Shown piece by piece: positions 17,255 to 25,268 of a stretch of DNA of 52,526 bases; positions within the stretch are counted from its first letter, which is position 1, and each line of letters opens with the position of its first letter. Location: assembly GCA_937934775.1 (NCBI GenBank), contig CALGYL010000180.1:1-52526 (forward strand), in the 5' to 3' direction. The notes under the pieces were generated by a model, which was not told the origin of the DNA, searched no databases, and saw nothing but the letters and a program-made list of their open reading frames with translations. The translations under genes were made by a program, and so were the position numbers. The stretch is from an uncultured Clostridia bacterium (lineage in GTDB: Bacteria; Bacillota; Clostridia; Christensenellales; Aristaeellaceae).

Positions 17255-18121
17255 TCAGCCCTCCCTGCGGCTCGTGACGAAGCTCTGAGCCGATGTGATG
17301 GCGAACAGGATCACGAAGAACACCAGCGCTTCCGCGGTGGCGTAGCCGTAGCGGTTGTTGGAAAACGCGTCCTGATAGATCAACTGGGAGATTGAGGTGG
17401 TGGTGCCGAACGGACCGCCGCTGGTCAGGGAGACGTTGAGATCGAACATTTTGAAGGTCAGGGAGACCGTCCAGAACAGACATGTAGAAATGTAGGGCAT
17501 ACAATGGGGCAGTTTGATCTTAAAAAACGAGCGCCAGTAGCCCGCTCCGTCGATGGCGGCGGCCTCCATCAGATCCTGCGGGACGCCCGAGAGCGCCGCG
17601 ATCATCACGATCATCACAAAGCCGACGCTCTGCCAGCAGGTGACGATCACAAGCCCCCAGAAGGCGGTTGCCTCCGTGCCAAGCCACTGCTGCTGCAGAA
17701 AGGGTATGCCCAGCGCCGAACCGATCGCCGGAAAGCCCTGAATAAATACGAACTGCCAGATAAAACCCACCACGATGCCGCCCATCGTGTTGGGCAGGTA
17801 GTAGCCCGCCCGGAAGACGTTGCTGCCCCTGAGCCCGCGGGTGAGCATCTCCGCGATCAAGGTGCCCATTACGTTCACCAACACCACCGCCACCAGCGAG
17901 ATGCGGGCGGTGAACCACAGGGCGCCGTAGAATCTGCCCTTGGCAAGTAGATCGGTAAAATTGGAAAACCCCACGAAAGCCATTTGGGAGGACACGCCGT
18001 TCCACTTGGTCAGCGACAGGTAGAAGCCAATGGCGAACGGAATCACGACCATGATCAGAAGGACCAGAATCGTAGGCAGGAGAAACATCGCGCTGTCCAG
18101 CAGAAACCTGCGTCTATTCAC
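17255..18121 (-). CDS. Carbohydrate ABC transporter permease (MalF-type)
   Basis: First gene of the importer operon: a 288-residue membrane protein with about six segments and the coupling motif QDLMEAAAIDGAGYWRSFF. It starts at GTG 18121 behind a G-rich Shine-Dalgarno (GGAGGGGGGAG). It forms the channel with the MalG-type partner and lies divergently from the AraC regulator at 18267, which probably controls it. Confidence 0.9.
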   Translation of the reverse strand: MNRRRFLLDSAMFLLPTILVLLIMVVIPFAIGFYLSLTKWNGVSSQMAFVGFSNFTDLLAKGRFYGALWFTARISLVAVVLVNVMGTLIAEMLTRGLRGSNVFRAGYYLPNTMGGIVVGFIWQFVFIQGFPAIGSALGIPFLQQQWLGTEATAFWGLVIVTCWQSVGFVMIVMIAALSGVPQDLMEAAAIDGAGYWRSFFKIKLPHCMPYISTCLFWTVSLTFKMFDLNVSLTSGGPFGTTTSISQLIYQDAFSNNRYGYATAEALVFFVILFAITSAQSFVTSRREG

Positions 18122-18147
18122 CCCGCTCTCCCCCCTCCGCTGTCCCC

Positions 18148-18176
18148 ATTATACGATAACCCCGACCGGAGGTCTT
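18148..18176 (-). promoter_or_regulatory. Probable activator-dependent promoter of the sugar ABC/GH3 operon
   Basis: A perfect TATAAT (18153-18148 on the minus strand) lies about 27 nt before the permease GTG, but the -35 position is poor (AAGACC at a 17-nt spacing). A good -10 with a weak -35 fits activation by the divergent AraC protein. Confidence 0.45.
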
Positions 18177-18219
18177 TACAGAAACGAGGTACATTATATC
18201 AAAAAAGTGTCATTTGGAC

Positions 18220-18247
18220 TTGACAGGGATGTCAAACGTCATATAAT
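18220..18247 (+). promoter_or_regulatory. Promoter of the araC-type gene with an overlapping inverted repeat
   Basis: TTGACA (18220-18225), 16-nt spacer, TATAAT (18242-18247). The -35 is the left half of an inverted repeat TTGACA-GGGA-TGTCAA (18220-18235), a candidate operator. Transcription would start near 18254, downstream of the in-frame ATG at 18246, which therefore cannot be the start. Confidence 0.65.
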
Positions 18248-18266
18248 GGCCCATGAGGGGATGCGC

Positions 18267-19256
18267 ATGCCGAATTTCCATGAAATCATCCAGGTACCCG
18301 ATAACGCCCTCGCATGGGTGTATCTGTTCTCAGAGAACAACATTACCGAGGTCAGCCAGCACTGGCATGACAGCTTTGAATTGACGCTAATCGTCAAGGG
18401 CGCCGCCCCATACGCCATCAACGGCCGCCACATCCTGGCGGAGGCGGGGGACCTGCTGTTCATCAATGCGGGCGATATGCATAGCTGCAGCATCGAACCC
18501 GGCAATTGTGAGGCGGTCAACATCATGTTCCCCCGGCGTTTCCTCGCTCAGTTCGGCAAATCTGACGATATGATTCTGTTCCAACTGGATAAAAAGTGCA
18601 CAGCGTACCCAGAGCTTGTGCGCAGTTGTGAGAATTTGTACCACATTTTTGCCATTCGAAGGGAAGATCCTTACGCACAGCTGCACATCAACAGCATTGT
18701 TTACGATATCGCCTATCTGCTTTTTTCAAAATTCCGCTGGAACGAGTTCTCGCCCCAGTCGATCGAATCCATCAAGTACCGCCGCCGCTGCCGGGAGATC
18801 ATCGAATACCTGGACGATCACTACCAGGAAGACATCGCGCTGCGTAACATGGCCGACGCACTGGGGCTTTCCCGGGAGCATCTGGCCCGCATCTTCCGGG
18901 AATACATGGGCACGAGCTTCAAAAAATACGTCACCCGGCTCCGCATGTATCATGCCTACACGCTGCTGACCGGGAGCGATCTGCCGGTGATCGAGATCGC
19001 CATGCGCTGCGGCTTCTCAGACTGCCGCGCCTTCATCTCCAGCTTCCGGAGCATTTATGGCACGACGCCCGGAAAGTACCGGCGCACATTCTATCAGAAC
19101 GTTCAGAGCGATTTCAAGGAAGCCGTGCGCAGCGACGCGTTCTCCCGGCTGAAGGATAATAGCCTGCACAGCGTGGGCAGTCTTCCCGCGGGTGACCTGT
19201 GCGGCGCGTTCAAAGACCTACTGATACCGGCGGAAGTAGAAAAGCCTGTCCGCTGA
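18267..19256 (+). CDS. AraC-family transcriptional regulator
   Basis: Sugar-responsive DNA-binding regulator of 329 residues. An N-terminal cupin-like sensor (HWHDSFELTLIVKG, ILAEAGDLLFINAGDMHS) is followed by two helix-turn-helix motifs at about 180-275 (IALRNMADALGLSREHLARIF and IEIAMRCGFSDCRAFISSF). ATG 18267 is chosen because GAGGGG lies 6 nt upstream and the promoter -10 box covers the earlier ATG 18246. It is divergent from the sugar ABC/GH3 operon, its probable target. An unconserved tail of about 50 residues follows the second helix-turn-helix. Confidence 0.9.
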   Translation: MPNFHEIIQVPDNALAWVYLFSENNITEVSQHWHDSFELTLIVKGAAPYAINGRHILAEAGDLLFINAGDMHSCSIEPGNCEAVNIMFPRRFLAQFGKSDDMILFQLDKKCTAYPELVRSCENLYHIFAIRREDPYAQLHINSIVYDIAYLLFSKFRWNEFSPQSIESIKYRRRCREIIEYLDDHYQEDIALRNMADALGLSREHLARIFREYMGTSFKKYVTRLRMYHAYTLLTGSDLPVIEIAMRCGFSDCRAFISSFRSIYGTTPGKYRRTFYQNVQSDFKEAVRSDAFSRLKDNSLHSVGSLPAGDLCGAFKDLLIPAEVEKPVR

Positions 19257-19276
19257 TTGCCGCAGAGAAAGGAAAA

Positions 19277-19302
19277 CCTGAAGGCGCGTCAGCGCCTTCA
19301 GG
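19277..19302 (+). terminator. Hairpin downstream of the araC-type gene
   Basis: A perfect 11-bp stem CCTGAAGGCGC/GCGCCTTCAGG with a GTCA loop, 20 bp after the stop codon. There is no T-run directly behind it. It may act together with the repeat hairpin at 19338-19366. Confidence 0.55.
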
Positions 19303-19337
19303 TACAGACGATCAACAAAGCCTCGTACTGTTTCATT

Positions 19338-19366
19338 CGCTTCCGGCGGCCTGCGCGCCGGAAGCG
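19338..19366. repeat. CTTCCGGCG hairpin repeat (copy 2)
   Basis: CGCTTCCGGCG (19338-19348) pairs with CGCCGGAAGCG (19356-19366). Flanks CCTCGTACTGTTTCATT on the left and GGTGGAAAC on the right resemble those around the copy at 24166-24190, so the repeat unit is longer than the hairpin (about 100 bp). The stretch 19367-19550 holds no recognisable gene. Confidence 0.6.
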
Positions 19367-19550
19367 TGTCTCTACCGGAAGTAGCGCATACTGATGGTGG
19401 AAACAAACCAATAATTCAGTGCACCGCCCAAAAATCCGGCAAGATTTCAGGCGCACGCAGATGCTTCCTTTCGCATCAAAAATCTGCAGGACTTTTTGAT
19501 GCTCAGGGCCCGAAGGCGCGTCAGTGCCTTTGGGCATGTACTCGTTCCTC

Positions 19551-19720
19551 ATACCAGGAAAAACAATCCCTGTTCCAAAGAACCGAGGGTTTTTTGATGC
19601 GGAGCAAGGCGCCGGAGCGCGGCGATCCCGCAGGATGCTCCTCTGGCGCAAAACTCGAAGAGCGGCATCGTCCTGCGCGATAAGACCTGGCGCAGCGGCG
19701 CGCGAATGCCTCAAACTCGA
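19551..19720. repeat. Diverged copy of the ATACCAAT intergenic repeat family (copy 2)
   Basis: Begins ATACCA and contains the family blocks TTTTTTGATGCGGAGCAAGG, GCCGGAGCG and GAGCGGCATCG in the same order as the copies at 16259, 39532 and 42042, with more changes and worn ends. It lies between the araC-type gene and trkA and abuts the trkA stop. Confidence 0.6.
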
Positions 19721-19721
19721 A

Positions 19722-20381
19722 TCAGCGTCCGTTTCGATTGATTACCTTGAGAATATCCTTATGTTCTCCGGCTACGATGATGTGCTCATGCGCCGTAAAT
19801 AGATGTTCGGCGCTGGTCATCGGCAGGATGTGCTTATTGTCAACGCGTATGCCGATGACGTTTATCCGATGCTCCGTGCGGACTTTCAGGTCGCGCAGGT
19901 TCTTCCCGACCCAGTCTGAAGGCGGCACAACCTCCATGATGGCATATTCGGGAGACAATTCAATATAGTCGAAGGCGCCGTGCGCGGAGAATCGGGCCGC
20001 GGTACGCCAGGCCATGTCTCGCTCCGGAGAGACCACATCGTCCGCGCCGATCTTTTTGAGCAGCCCCGCATGGATTTCCCGGTCCGCTTTCGCGACCACA
20101 TGCTTGGCGCCCTGCTCCTTAAGGAGCGAGGTAATCTCCATCGACGATTGGAAATTGTCGCTGATGCACACGAAGCACACGTCAAAATTCCGGACCCCCA
20201 ACTCGCACAGCACATCTTTGTCCATGCAATCGCCGATCTGCACCCTCGTGACAAACGGCTCCAGGCTATGCAATGCATCCTCATCCATGTCCACCAACAT
20301 GACTTCGTTGCCCAACTCGGTCAGCCTGGCCGCCAGATTTTTCCCAAAGATCCCTGCGCCAATGACCAGCATAGATCTCAT
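19722..20381 (-). CDS. trkA: Potassium uptake regulatory protein TrkA/KtrA family
   Basis: Cytoplasmic gating subunit of a Trk/Ktr potassium channel, 219 residues. The N-terminal RCK/Rossmann domain opens with MLVIGAGIFGKNLAARL (NAD/ATP-binding GxGxxG) and has the acidic VDMDED. An RCK-C domain occupies about 140-219. It is 24 bp downstream of the membrane subunit gene. RCK-C domains of Gram-positive KtrA bind cyclic di-AMP; whether this one does is inference. Confidence 0.92.
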   Translation of the reverse strand: MRSMLVIGAGIFGKNLAARLTELGNEVMLVDMDEDALHSLEPFVTRVQIGDCMDKDVLCELGVRNFDVCFVCISDNFQSSMEITSLLKEQGAKHVVAKADREIHAGLLKKIGADDVVSPERDMAWRTAARFSAHGAFDYIELSPEYAIMEVVPPSDWVGKNLRDLKVRTEHRINVIGIRVDNKHILPMTSAEHLFTAHEHIIVAGEHKDILKVINRNGR

Positions 20382-20405
20382 GATTCGTTTCTTCCCTTCC
20401 AGGTG

Positions 20406-21737
20406 TTACCCGACGATTATTTTACCCACCGGATTCTTCAGCTTCGATCCAAGGCTGGCTCTCGCAACCGCCAGAAATACGGTAAGGCTTCCAACGCGCC
20501 CCGCGTACATCAGCGCAATCAGCACGGATTTCGAAAGCGGCGGCAGACCGGCTGTGATTCCGGTGGTAAGTCCGACGGTACCGATGGCCGACAGGCATTC
20601 GAACGCTGCAGCCGTGAGCGTAACGCCCTCCGCGCAGAGTATCAGTACGCCGCCGATTGTCAGTAAAAGATAGATCGCCACGCCGGTATAGGCGCGCCGC
20701 AGCGTTTCGGCATCGATGCGGTGACGCCACATGGAAACGTCTTCCTGATTGCGAAAAGAGGCGAATACCGTCGCCGTGATGACCGCCAGCGTCGTCACCT
20801 TGACGCCGCCGCCCGTGCTGCCCGGCGCCGCGCCAATGAACATCAGAAGCATCGTCACGAATTTTCCGCCGTCCGATAGGGCGGCGATGTCCACCGTATT
20901 AAAGCCGGCGGTCCGGGGTGTCACCGACTGAAAAAACGCATTGAGCGCCTGATTCCCGGCGCTCATCCCCGAAAGCACCCCGTTTCGCTCGAAAAACCAG
21001 AGTATCAGCATTCCGCCCAGTATGAGCACCAGCGTTGAACACAGCACCGCGCGGGTATGCATTTTCAGCTTTCCGAAACGGAACCTGCCGTCCACAAGGT
21101 CGCTCCACACCATAAACCCGATACCGCCGATGATGATCAAAAAGGCGATGGTCAGGACCACCAAAGGGTCTCCTGAGAAGTCGACCAGAGAGGAGAGCGG
21201 CTGCCGAATGCCCATCAGATCAAACCCGGCGTTGCAGAAGGCGGATACCGAATGAAACACGCTGAACCAGATGCCCCGTTTGATGCCAAAGAGCGGAACA
21301 AACCGGATCGCCAGCAGCGCCACGCCCGAACCTTCAATGATCGCGGTTCCAATCAACGTGCGCCGGACGAGGCGCACGACGCCGCCGACCTGCGTCGAAC
21401 TGATCGCCTCCGCCAGCAGCGAACGCTCACGCAGACCGATACGCCGTCCCACCGCGAGCGAAAAAAGGATCGCGACGGTCATAAAGCCAAGCCCACCGAT
21501 CTGGATCAGCAGAAGGATTACCCCCTGCCCAAAAAACGTAAACTGCGACCATGTGTCTGCGACGACCAAGCCTGTCACGCAAGTGGCTGAAGTGGCGGTA
21601 AACAACGCGTCTAGAAAGGAAATCCCCTGTCCTCCCCGGCTGGCGATGGGCAGCCAAAGGAGAATGCCACCAAATAGGATCATCAGCGCAAATCCAACCG
21701 CGAGGATCCGCGTCGCGCTCCAGTGCTTTTCAAGCAT
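20406..21737 (-). CDS. trkH: Potassium uptake membrane subunit TrkH/KtrB family
   Basis: Ion-conducting subunit for potassium uptake, 443 residues, with the four membrane-pore-membrane repeats of the TrkH/KtrB superfamily. Selectivity-filter stretches are visible: TSATCVTGLVV, SVSAFCNAGFDLMG, SVTPRTAGFNTVD and SAIGTVGLTTGIT. The start is ATG 21737 with GGAG about 10 nt upstream. It is co-transcribed with trkA downstream. Confidence 0.93.
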   Translation of the reverse strand: MLEKHWSATRILAVGFALMILFGGILLWLPIASRGGQGISFLDALFTATSATCVTGLVVADTWSQFTFFGQGVILLLIQIGGLGFMTVAILFSLAVGRRIGLRERSLLAEAISSTQVGGVVRLVRRTLIGTAIIEGSGVALLAIRFVPLFGIKRGIWFSVFHSVSAFCNAGFDLMGIRQPLSSLVDFSGDPLVVLTIAFLIIIGGIGFMVWSDLVDGRFRFGKLKMHTRAVLCSTLVLILGGMLILWFFERNGVLSGMSAGNQALNAFFQSVTPRTAGFNTVDIAALSDGGKFVTMLLMFIGAAPGSTGGGVKVTTLAVITATVFASFRNQEDVSMWRHRIDAETLRRAYTGVAIYLLLTIGGVLILCAEGVTLTAAAFECLSAIGTVGLTTGITAGLPPLSKSVLIALMYAGRVGSLTVFLAVARASLGSKLKNPVGKIIVG

Positions 21738-22196
21738 CCGTCGTCATCTCCATAACCCTCAAGCACCAGATGCCCGTCGACATCGATACCCTTAACAGGA
21801 TTTTTACCTTTCGGCGCATGAGTATGGCCCGCGCATTCACGGCGCATCAAAAACCACTCTGCGCGTCTCATCCCAAACCATAAAACAGTCTTCCGGGCAA
21901 GTTCACTGTCTCTGCGTTTGCACATTGTCCGGGGCCGCTTGCCTCGGCTGCCGAACCGCAGCCCAATTTCTGACGCCCACCGATGCAAAACCACAAGTTT
22001 CGAATGAATTTGAATTGTTGCATTATGCATTTTAGCATATCGGCCCGAATCGGCAAGGCATTGTTGTGGATTCACCGGTGTTATATTTTCATGAAGCGCG
22101 ACTTTTGCCTGATTATAGCCATTTTTTAGCAAAAAGGCTGCTACAACCAATGCTTATCCCTCTCCGAACCAGCGAATTATTTCGAATTAATGTACA
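21738..22196. other. Intergenic region upstream of trkH without a recognisable gene
   Basis: About 460 bp. On the minus strand TTGCCG (22056-22051), a 16-nt spacer and TAAAAT (22034-22029) could start a roughly 285-nt trkH leader. I looked for a cyclic di-AMP (ydaO-type) riboswitch and could not recognise one. Open frames here resemble no family that I know. Confidence 0.4.
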
Positions 22197-22225
22197 TTGA
22201 CAATCGCTTCAACAAGTTGTATAAT
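22197..22225 (+). promoter_or_regulatory. Consensus sigma-A promoter for the oadG-like/oadB unit
   Basis: TTGACA (22197-22202), 17-nt spacer, TATAAT (22220-22225), a full consensus match. The predicted leader is about 130 nt and contains a small hairpin (ACCC-TTGC-GGGT near 22305-22317). It matches no riboswitch class that I recognise. Confidence 0.85.
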
Positions 22226-22364
22226 GCACACGTTTTTTATGATATCGGTCGGCGGGAGACAACCAAATCCTTTAGGCTCTCTGTCTTATATTTGGATTCA
22301 CCGTACCCTTGCGGGTGTGATACTTTTCGTCTATACAAGATGATTTAAGGAGAGGGAGAGGACA

Positions 22365-22496
22365 ATGGGATTCGGAGAAGGTGTCCTGGTGGCTCTGTTT
22401 GTGATGTCTCTGGTATTTGTACTTCTGGCGGTGATTTACGCACTGGTCAAACTGGTTTCGACGGTCATTCAACGCTACTTCAGCAAGGCTGCCTAG
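22365..22496 (+). CDS. Short OadG-like membrane subunit of a sodium-pump decarboxylase
   Basis: A 43-residue protein with one membrane segment at about 7-31 (VLVALFVMSLVFVLLAVIYALV) and a basic tail. The position directly before oadB, the N-terminal GFGEG followed by a membrane helix, and the good ribosome site (AAGGAGAGGGAGAGG) fit the gamma chain of oxaloacetate, methylmalonyl-CoA or glutaconyl-CoA decarboxylases, which anchors the carboxyltransferase to the beta channel. It is about half the usual length and lacks the C-terminal metal-binding tail. Confidence 0.65.
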   Translation: MGFGEGVLVALFVMSLVFVLLAVIYALVKLVSTVIQRYFSKAA

Positions 22497-22536
22497 GCAA
22501 AAACGTGCGGCGCGCGCCGCGGAAAGGACAGAAGTC

Positions 22537-23682
22537 ATGTTTGCACACGCGCTTCAAAAAATTCTGACGGATTCGGGATTCGCAGCGCTAACCTGGCAGC
22601 ATCTGCTCATGATCACGATTTCCTGCGTGCTGATCTACCTCGCGATCGGGAAGAAATTCGAACCCCTGCTGCTGCTGCCAATCTCATTTGGCATGCTGCT
22701 GGCGAATCTGCCGCTTGCAAACCTCATGGGAGCACCTAGCGGGGAAGAAGCAGGCGGGCTGCTCTACTACCTGTACCAGGGCGTGAAACTGGGCATCTAC
22801 CCATCGCTGATCTTCCTGGGGATCGGCGCGATGACCGACTTTGGGCCGCTGCTGGCACGGCCTTCGAGCCTTTTCATGGGCGCGGGCGCGCAGTTCGGCA
22901 TCGTGGTGGCGTTCCTGATCGCGCTGCTCCTCGGCTTCAATCCGAAGGAAGCCTCCTCCATCGGCATCATTGGCGGCGCGGACGGCCCGACCGCCATCTA
23001 CCTGACCACGCGGCTTGCGCCGCACCTCCTGCCCGCGATCGCGATCGCGGCCTACTCCTACATGGCGCTGATCCCGCTGATTCAGCCGCCGCTGATGCGC
23101 CTTCTGACCACGCAAAAAGAGCGCGAGATCAAGATGGAGCAAATGCGCGATGTCTCCAAACTCGAGAAAATCTGCTTCCCGATCGTGGTGACGGTGTTCT
23201 GCACGCTGCTTCTGCCCGCGGTCGCGCCACTGATCGGCATGCTGATGCTGGGCAACCTCTTCCGGGAATCGGGTGTGGCGGAACGGCTCTCCTCCACCGC
23301 GCAGAACGCGCTGATCAACATCGTGACCATCTTCCTGGGCGTCACCGTCGGCGCGACCGCGAAGGCCGAGACCTTCCTGGACATTCATACCCTTGCGATC
23401 ATTTTCTTAGGCCTCGTGGCATTTATGTTCAGCACGGTGGGCGGGCTTCTTCTGGGCAAGCTGATGTGCTGGCTGTCCGGCGGCAAGGTAAACCCCCTGA
23501 TTGGCTCGGCAGGCGTTTCCGCGGTGCCGATGGCCGCCCGCGTGTCGCAGATCGAGGGCCAGAAGGCGAACCCCGGCAACTACCTTCTAATGTACGCGAT
23601 GGGACCCAACGTGGCGGGCGTAATCGGCTCCGCCATCGCGGCGGGCGTGCTGCTGTCGCTGTTCCAAAACTGGGTGGGCTGA
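22537..23682 (+). CDS. oadB: Sodium-pumping decarboxylase beta subunit (OadB family)
   Basis: Integral membrane subunit that couples decarboxylation of carboxybiotin to sodium export, 381 residues with about nine to eleven membrane segments. The hallmark GIIGGADGPTAIY with its essential aspartate is present, as are SAGVSAVPMAARV and MYAMGPNVAGVIGSAIAAG. AAAGGA lies upstream of ATG 22537. No alpha (carboxyltransferase) or biotin-carrier gene is in the window, so the substrate (oxaloacetate, methylmalonyl-CoA, glutaconyl-CoA or malonate) cannot be told. Confidence 0.93.
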   Translation: MFAHALQKILTDSGFAALTWQHLLMITISCVLIYLAIGKKFEPLLLLPISFGMLLANLPLANLMGAPSGEEAGGLLYYLYQGVKLGIYPSLIFLGIGAMTDFGPLLARPSSLFMGAGAQFGIVVAFLIALLLGFNPKEASSIGIIGGADGPTAIYLTTRLAPHLLPAIAIAAYSYMALIPLIQPPLMRLLTTQKEREIKMEQMRDVSKLEKICFPIVVTVFCTLLLPAVAPLIGMLMLGNLFRESGVAERLSSTAQNALINIVTIFLGVTVGATAKAETFLDIHTLAIIFLGLVAFMFSTVGGLLLGKLMCWLSGGKVNPLIGSAGVSAVPMAARVSQIEGQKANPGNYLLMYAMGPNVAGVIGSAIAAGVLLSLFQNWVG

Positions 23683-23703
23683 CAAAGGCGGTTTTCGATA
23701 CGG

Positions 23704-23723
23704 CAGGGACTTTCCAGTCCCTG
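23704..23723 (+). terminator. Hairpin after oadB
   Basis: A perfect 8-bp stem CAGGGACT/AGTCCCTG with a TTCC loop, 21 bp past the oadB stop and without a clear T-run. Confidence 0.5.
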
Positions 23724-24023
23724 TTCCGAAGCCTTCCCCCCGGCAGGCCGCCGGTTATCACCGCGGCCTGAATAGACGCATTGGAACCGCGGTCACACTT
23801 CATGGGGCGATGGAATCTCGCATCTCCGGCATCATCTCCGCCCCTTGTGCCACCGCCGCCGCGCCGTCCGAAGTGATTATTTCCCTTACGGATCATCCGG
23901 AAGCCTTGGCAAATGCGCATACCGCAAGCATAATGCTCCCAGATCGGCAAGAAGCCAGTTTTCGGAACGCTGAAGCGTTTGCCCGTCCGGCATGTGCCCC
24001 AACGCGAATGTATGTTTATAAGG
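23724..24023. other. Intergenic stretch with no gene seen
   Basis: Open frames here are short, lack ribosome sites and resemble nothing recognisable. The region may be decayed coding sequence between oadB and the mobile repeat at 24024. Confidence 0.4.
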
Positions 24024-24128
24024 GGCTGTCGCGCGAATGAAAAACCGAACAAGAAACCGACCTTCTGTGCGCTCACAAAGGTCGGTTTCCTGTACAAACT
24101 GACTCTAAAAATCATTAGCGCGACAGCC
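24024..24128. mobile_element. 105-bp MITE-like element with GGCTGTCGCGC inverted ends
   Basis: Terminal inverted repeats of 17 bp with one mismatch: GGCTGTCGCGCGAATGA (24024-24040) against the complement of 24112-24128. Inside is a second perfect 12-bp inverted repeat GAAACCGACCTT/AAGGTCGGTTTC (24053-24064 and 24078-24089), so the element folds into a long hairpin. The GGGGCTGTCGC ends resemble those of IS1182-type insertion sequences (from memory). No transposase is encoded, so it would be moved in trans. Confidence 0.75.
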
Positions 24129-24165
24129 GCCGGACCATCGGCAAAACCTCGTTCTGCTTCATTCC

Positions 24166-24190
24166 CTTCCGGCGACCCGTGCGCCGGAAG
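24166..24190. repeat. CTTCCGGCG hairpin repeat (copy 3)
   Basis: CTTCCGGCG (24166-24174) pairs with CGCCGGAAG (24182-24190). Flanks CCTCGTTCTGCTTCATT and GGTGGTAGAAAC match those of copy 2. Further right, ATTTCAGGCGCGTGCAGA (near 24432) recalls ATTTCAGGCGCACGCAGA near 19444, so the shared block extends beyond 200 bp with gaps. No gene is seen in 24191-24489. Confidence 0.6.
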
Positions 24191-24489
24191 CGTGTTTCAC
24201 CAGCAGCAACACACACTGGTGGTAGAAACAGCATTAGGGTAATACCGCACAAATGAGGTGGTGTGATGGGGCGCGGATTTTTTGTCAAATGCAAGAGCAA
24301 ATGTTGAAGGTTTACTGGCGGTAAATCAAGATGTTTGCAAGCGGCAGATGGTGGAAAATCAGCCGTCAGCGCGCCGCCGAATTGTGCGGTATTGCCTTAG
24401 CATTCGGTGTGTCCCCAGAAACCCCGCAGAATTTCAGGCGCGTGCAGAACTACCCCCTCGCATCAAAATGCCAAATGGGGTTTTCAATA

Positions 24490-24519
24490 CCCAGGGGACG
24501 GCGTAAGCCGCCCCCTGGG
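24490..24519 (-). terminator. Hairpin after the C39-like peptidase gene
   Basis: CCCAGGGGACGGC (24490-24502) pairs with GCCGCCCCCTGGG (24507-24519) with one mismatch and a GTAA loop, about 20 bp beyond the stop of the minus-strand gene. There is no T-run, so termination strength is uncertain. Confidence 0.55.
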
Positions 24520-24537
24520 CGAATGGGCGGCGCGCTG

Positions 24538-25155
24538 CTAGATGGTGTATTCGATGGCGCTCGCGTCCCTTCGGGTTTCGGGGTTGAAGATCAGCACGCA
24601 TTCTCGCTTCTCCACCGGCCCCAGGTTGTAATGGCCCGTGTCCTCGCTGTTGAAGACATCCCAGTGGATTTTTCGGTTTGCGCGGTCCGGCTGATCCGGG
24701 ACGTTGACGATTCCGGCATTCTTGAAATCGTGGGGCCAGAAATAAGGATCGAAAGCCTCGATGGTCTCGCCTTTTGCGCCTGTCAAAAGGATGTAATGCC
24801 CGCAGTCCAGCATCACCCGCAAAACCGCCGCGCCGCCCTGCTGCAGCGCGGCGACAATCCGGCTGTTCTGCCCCATGAAGACCTCCTCCGGCGCGAGCAC
24901 TTCGCAGCGGACGGGCCATTTTTTCATCCGCCCATACTGGTTGAGCCAGTTGGCCAAAAACGTCATCGCGATGGCGCTGGTGCCTTCCTTGCACGCCTCG
25001 CCGTCGCAGTTATAGCAGTCCATAGAGTACAGGTTGATGAATTTAATGATCTCCGGATGAATGTCCTTCCGGTCATACAGGAAGCTCACGGCGTTTCTCA
25101 GCGCGGTCGGCCCGCAGTCGAACTCCGTCGCCTGATAGCTCAGCGGATTGCGCAT
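24538..25155 (-). CDS. C39-like papain-fold cysteine peptidase
   Basis: A 205-residue cytoplasmic protein with the N-terminal pattern YQATEFDCGPTALRNA. Gln8 and Cys14 match the oxyanion Gln and catalytic Cys of C39 bacteriocin-processing peptidases. A later CGHYILLTG supplies the histidine, and FDPYF the aspartate. It has no membrane or ABC domain, unlike exporter-linked C39 enzymes, and no double-glycine peptide gene or exporter is nearby. The substrate is unknown. It has its own promoter (25201-25229) and a weak ribosome site before ATG 25155. Confidence 0.75.
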   Translation of the reverse strand: MRNPLSYQATEFDCGPTALRNAVSFLYDRKDIHPEIIKFINLYSMDCYNCDGEACKEGTSAIAMTFLANWLNQYGRMKKWPVRCEVLAPEEVFMGQNSRIVAALQQGGAAVLRVMLDCGHYILLTGAKGETIEAFDPYFWPHDFKNAGIVNVPDQPDRANRKIHWDVFNSEDTGHYNLGPVEKRECVLIFNPETRRDASAIEYTI

Positions 25156-25200
25156 GACTTAACACTTCTTTTCCCATTGGTATTATGGTAATTATCCGGC

Positions 25201-25229
25201 ATTATACGGGATCGCTCCTCGCTCGTCAA
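25201..25229 (-). promoter_or_regulatory. Promoter of the C39-like peptidase gene
   Basis: Minus strand TTGACG (25229-25224), 17-nt spacer, TATAAT (25206-25201). It is divergent from the mccBA promoter, with about 40 bp between the two -35 boxes. Confidence 0.75.
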
Positions 25230-25268
25230 GACCGTTCCGCATACGGAATTATTAAATTCCTTCCGCAG

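Noticed and set aside
21738..22196. Cyclic di-AMP riboswitch upstream of the potassium transporter
   Set aside because: The position and likely leader length fit, but I could not recognise the conserved ydaO-type sequence blocks.
22226..22364. Riboswitch in the leader of the oadG-like/oadB unit
   Set aside because: Only a short hairpin and scattered complementarity are visible, with no match to a class that I know.
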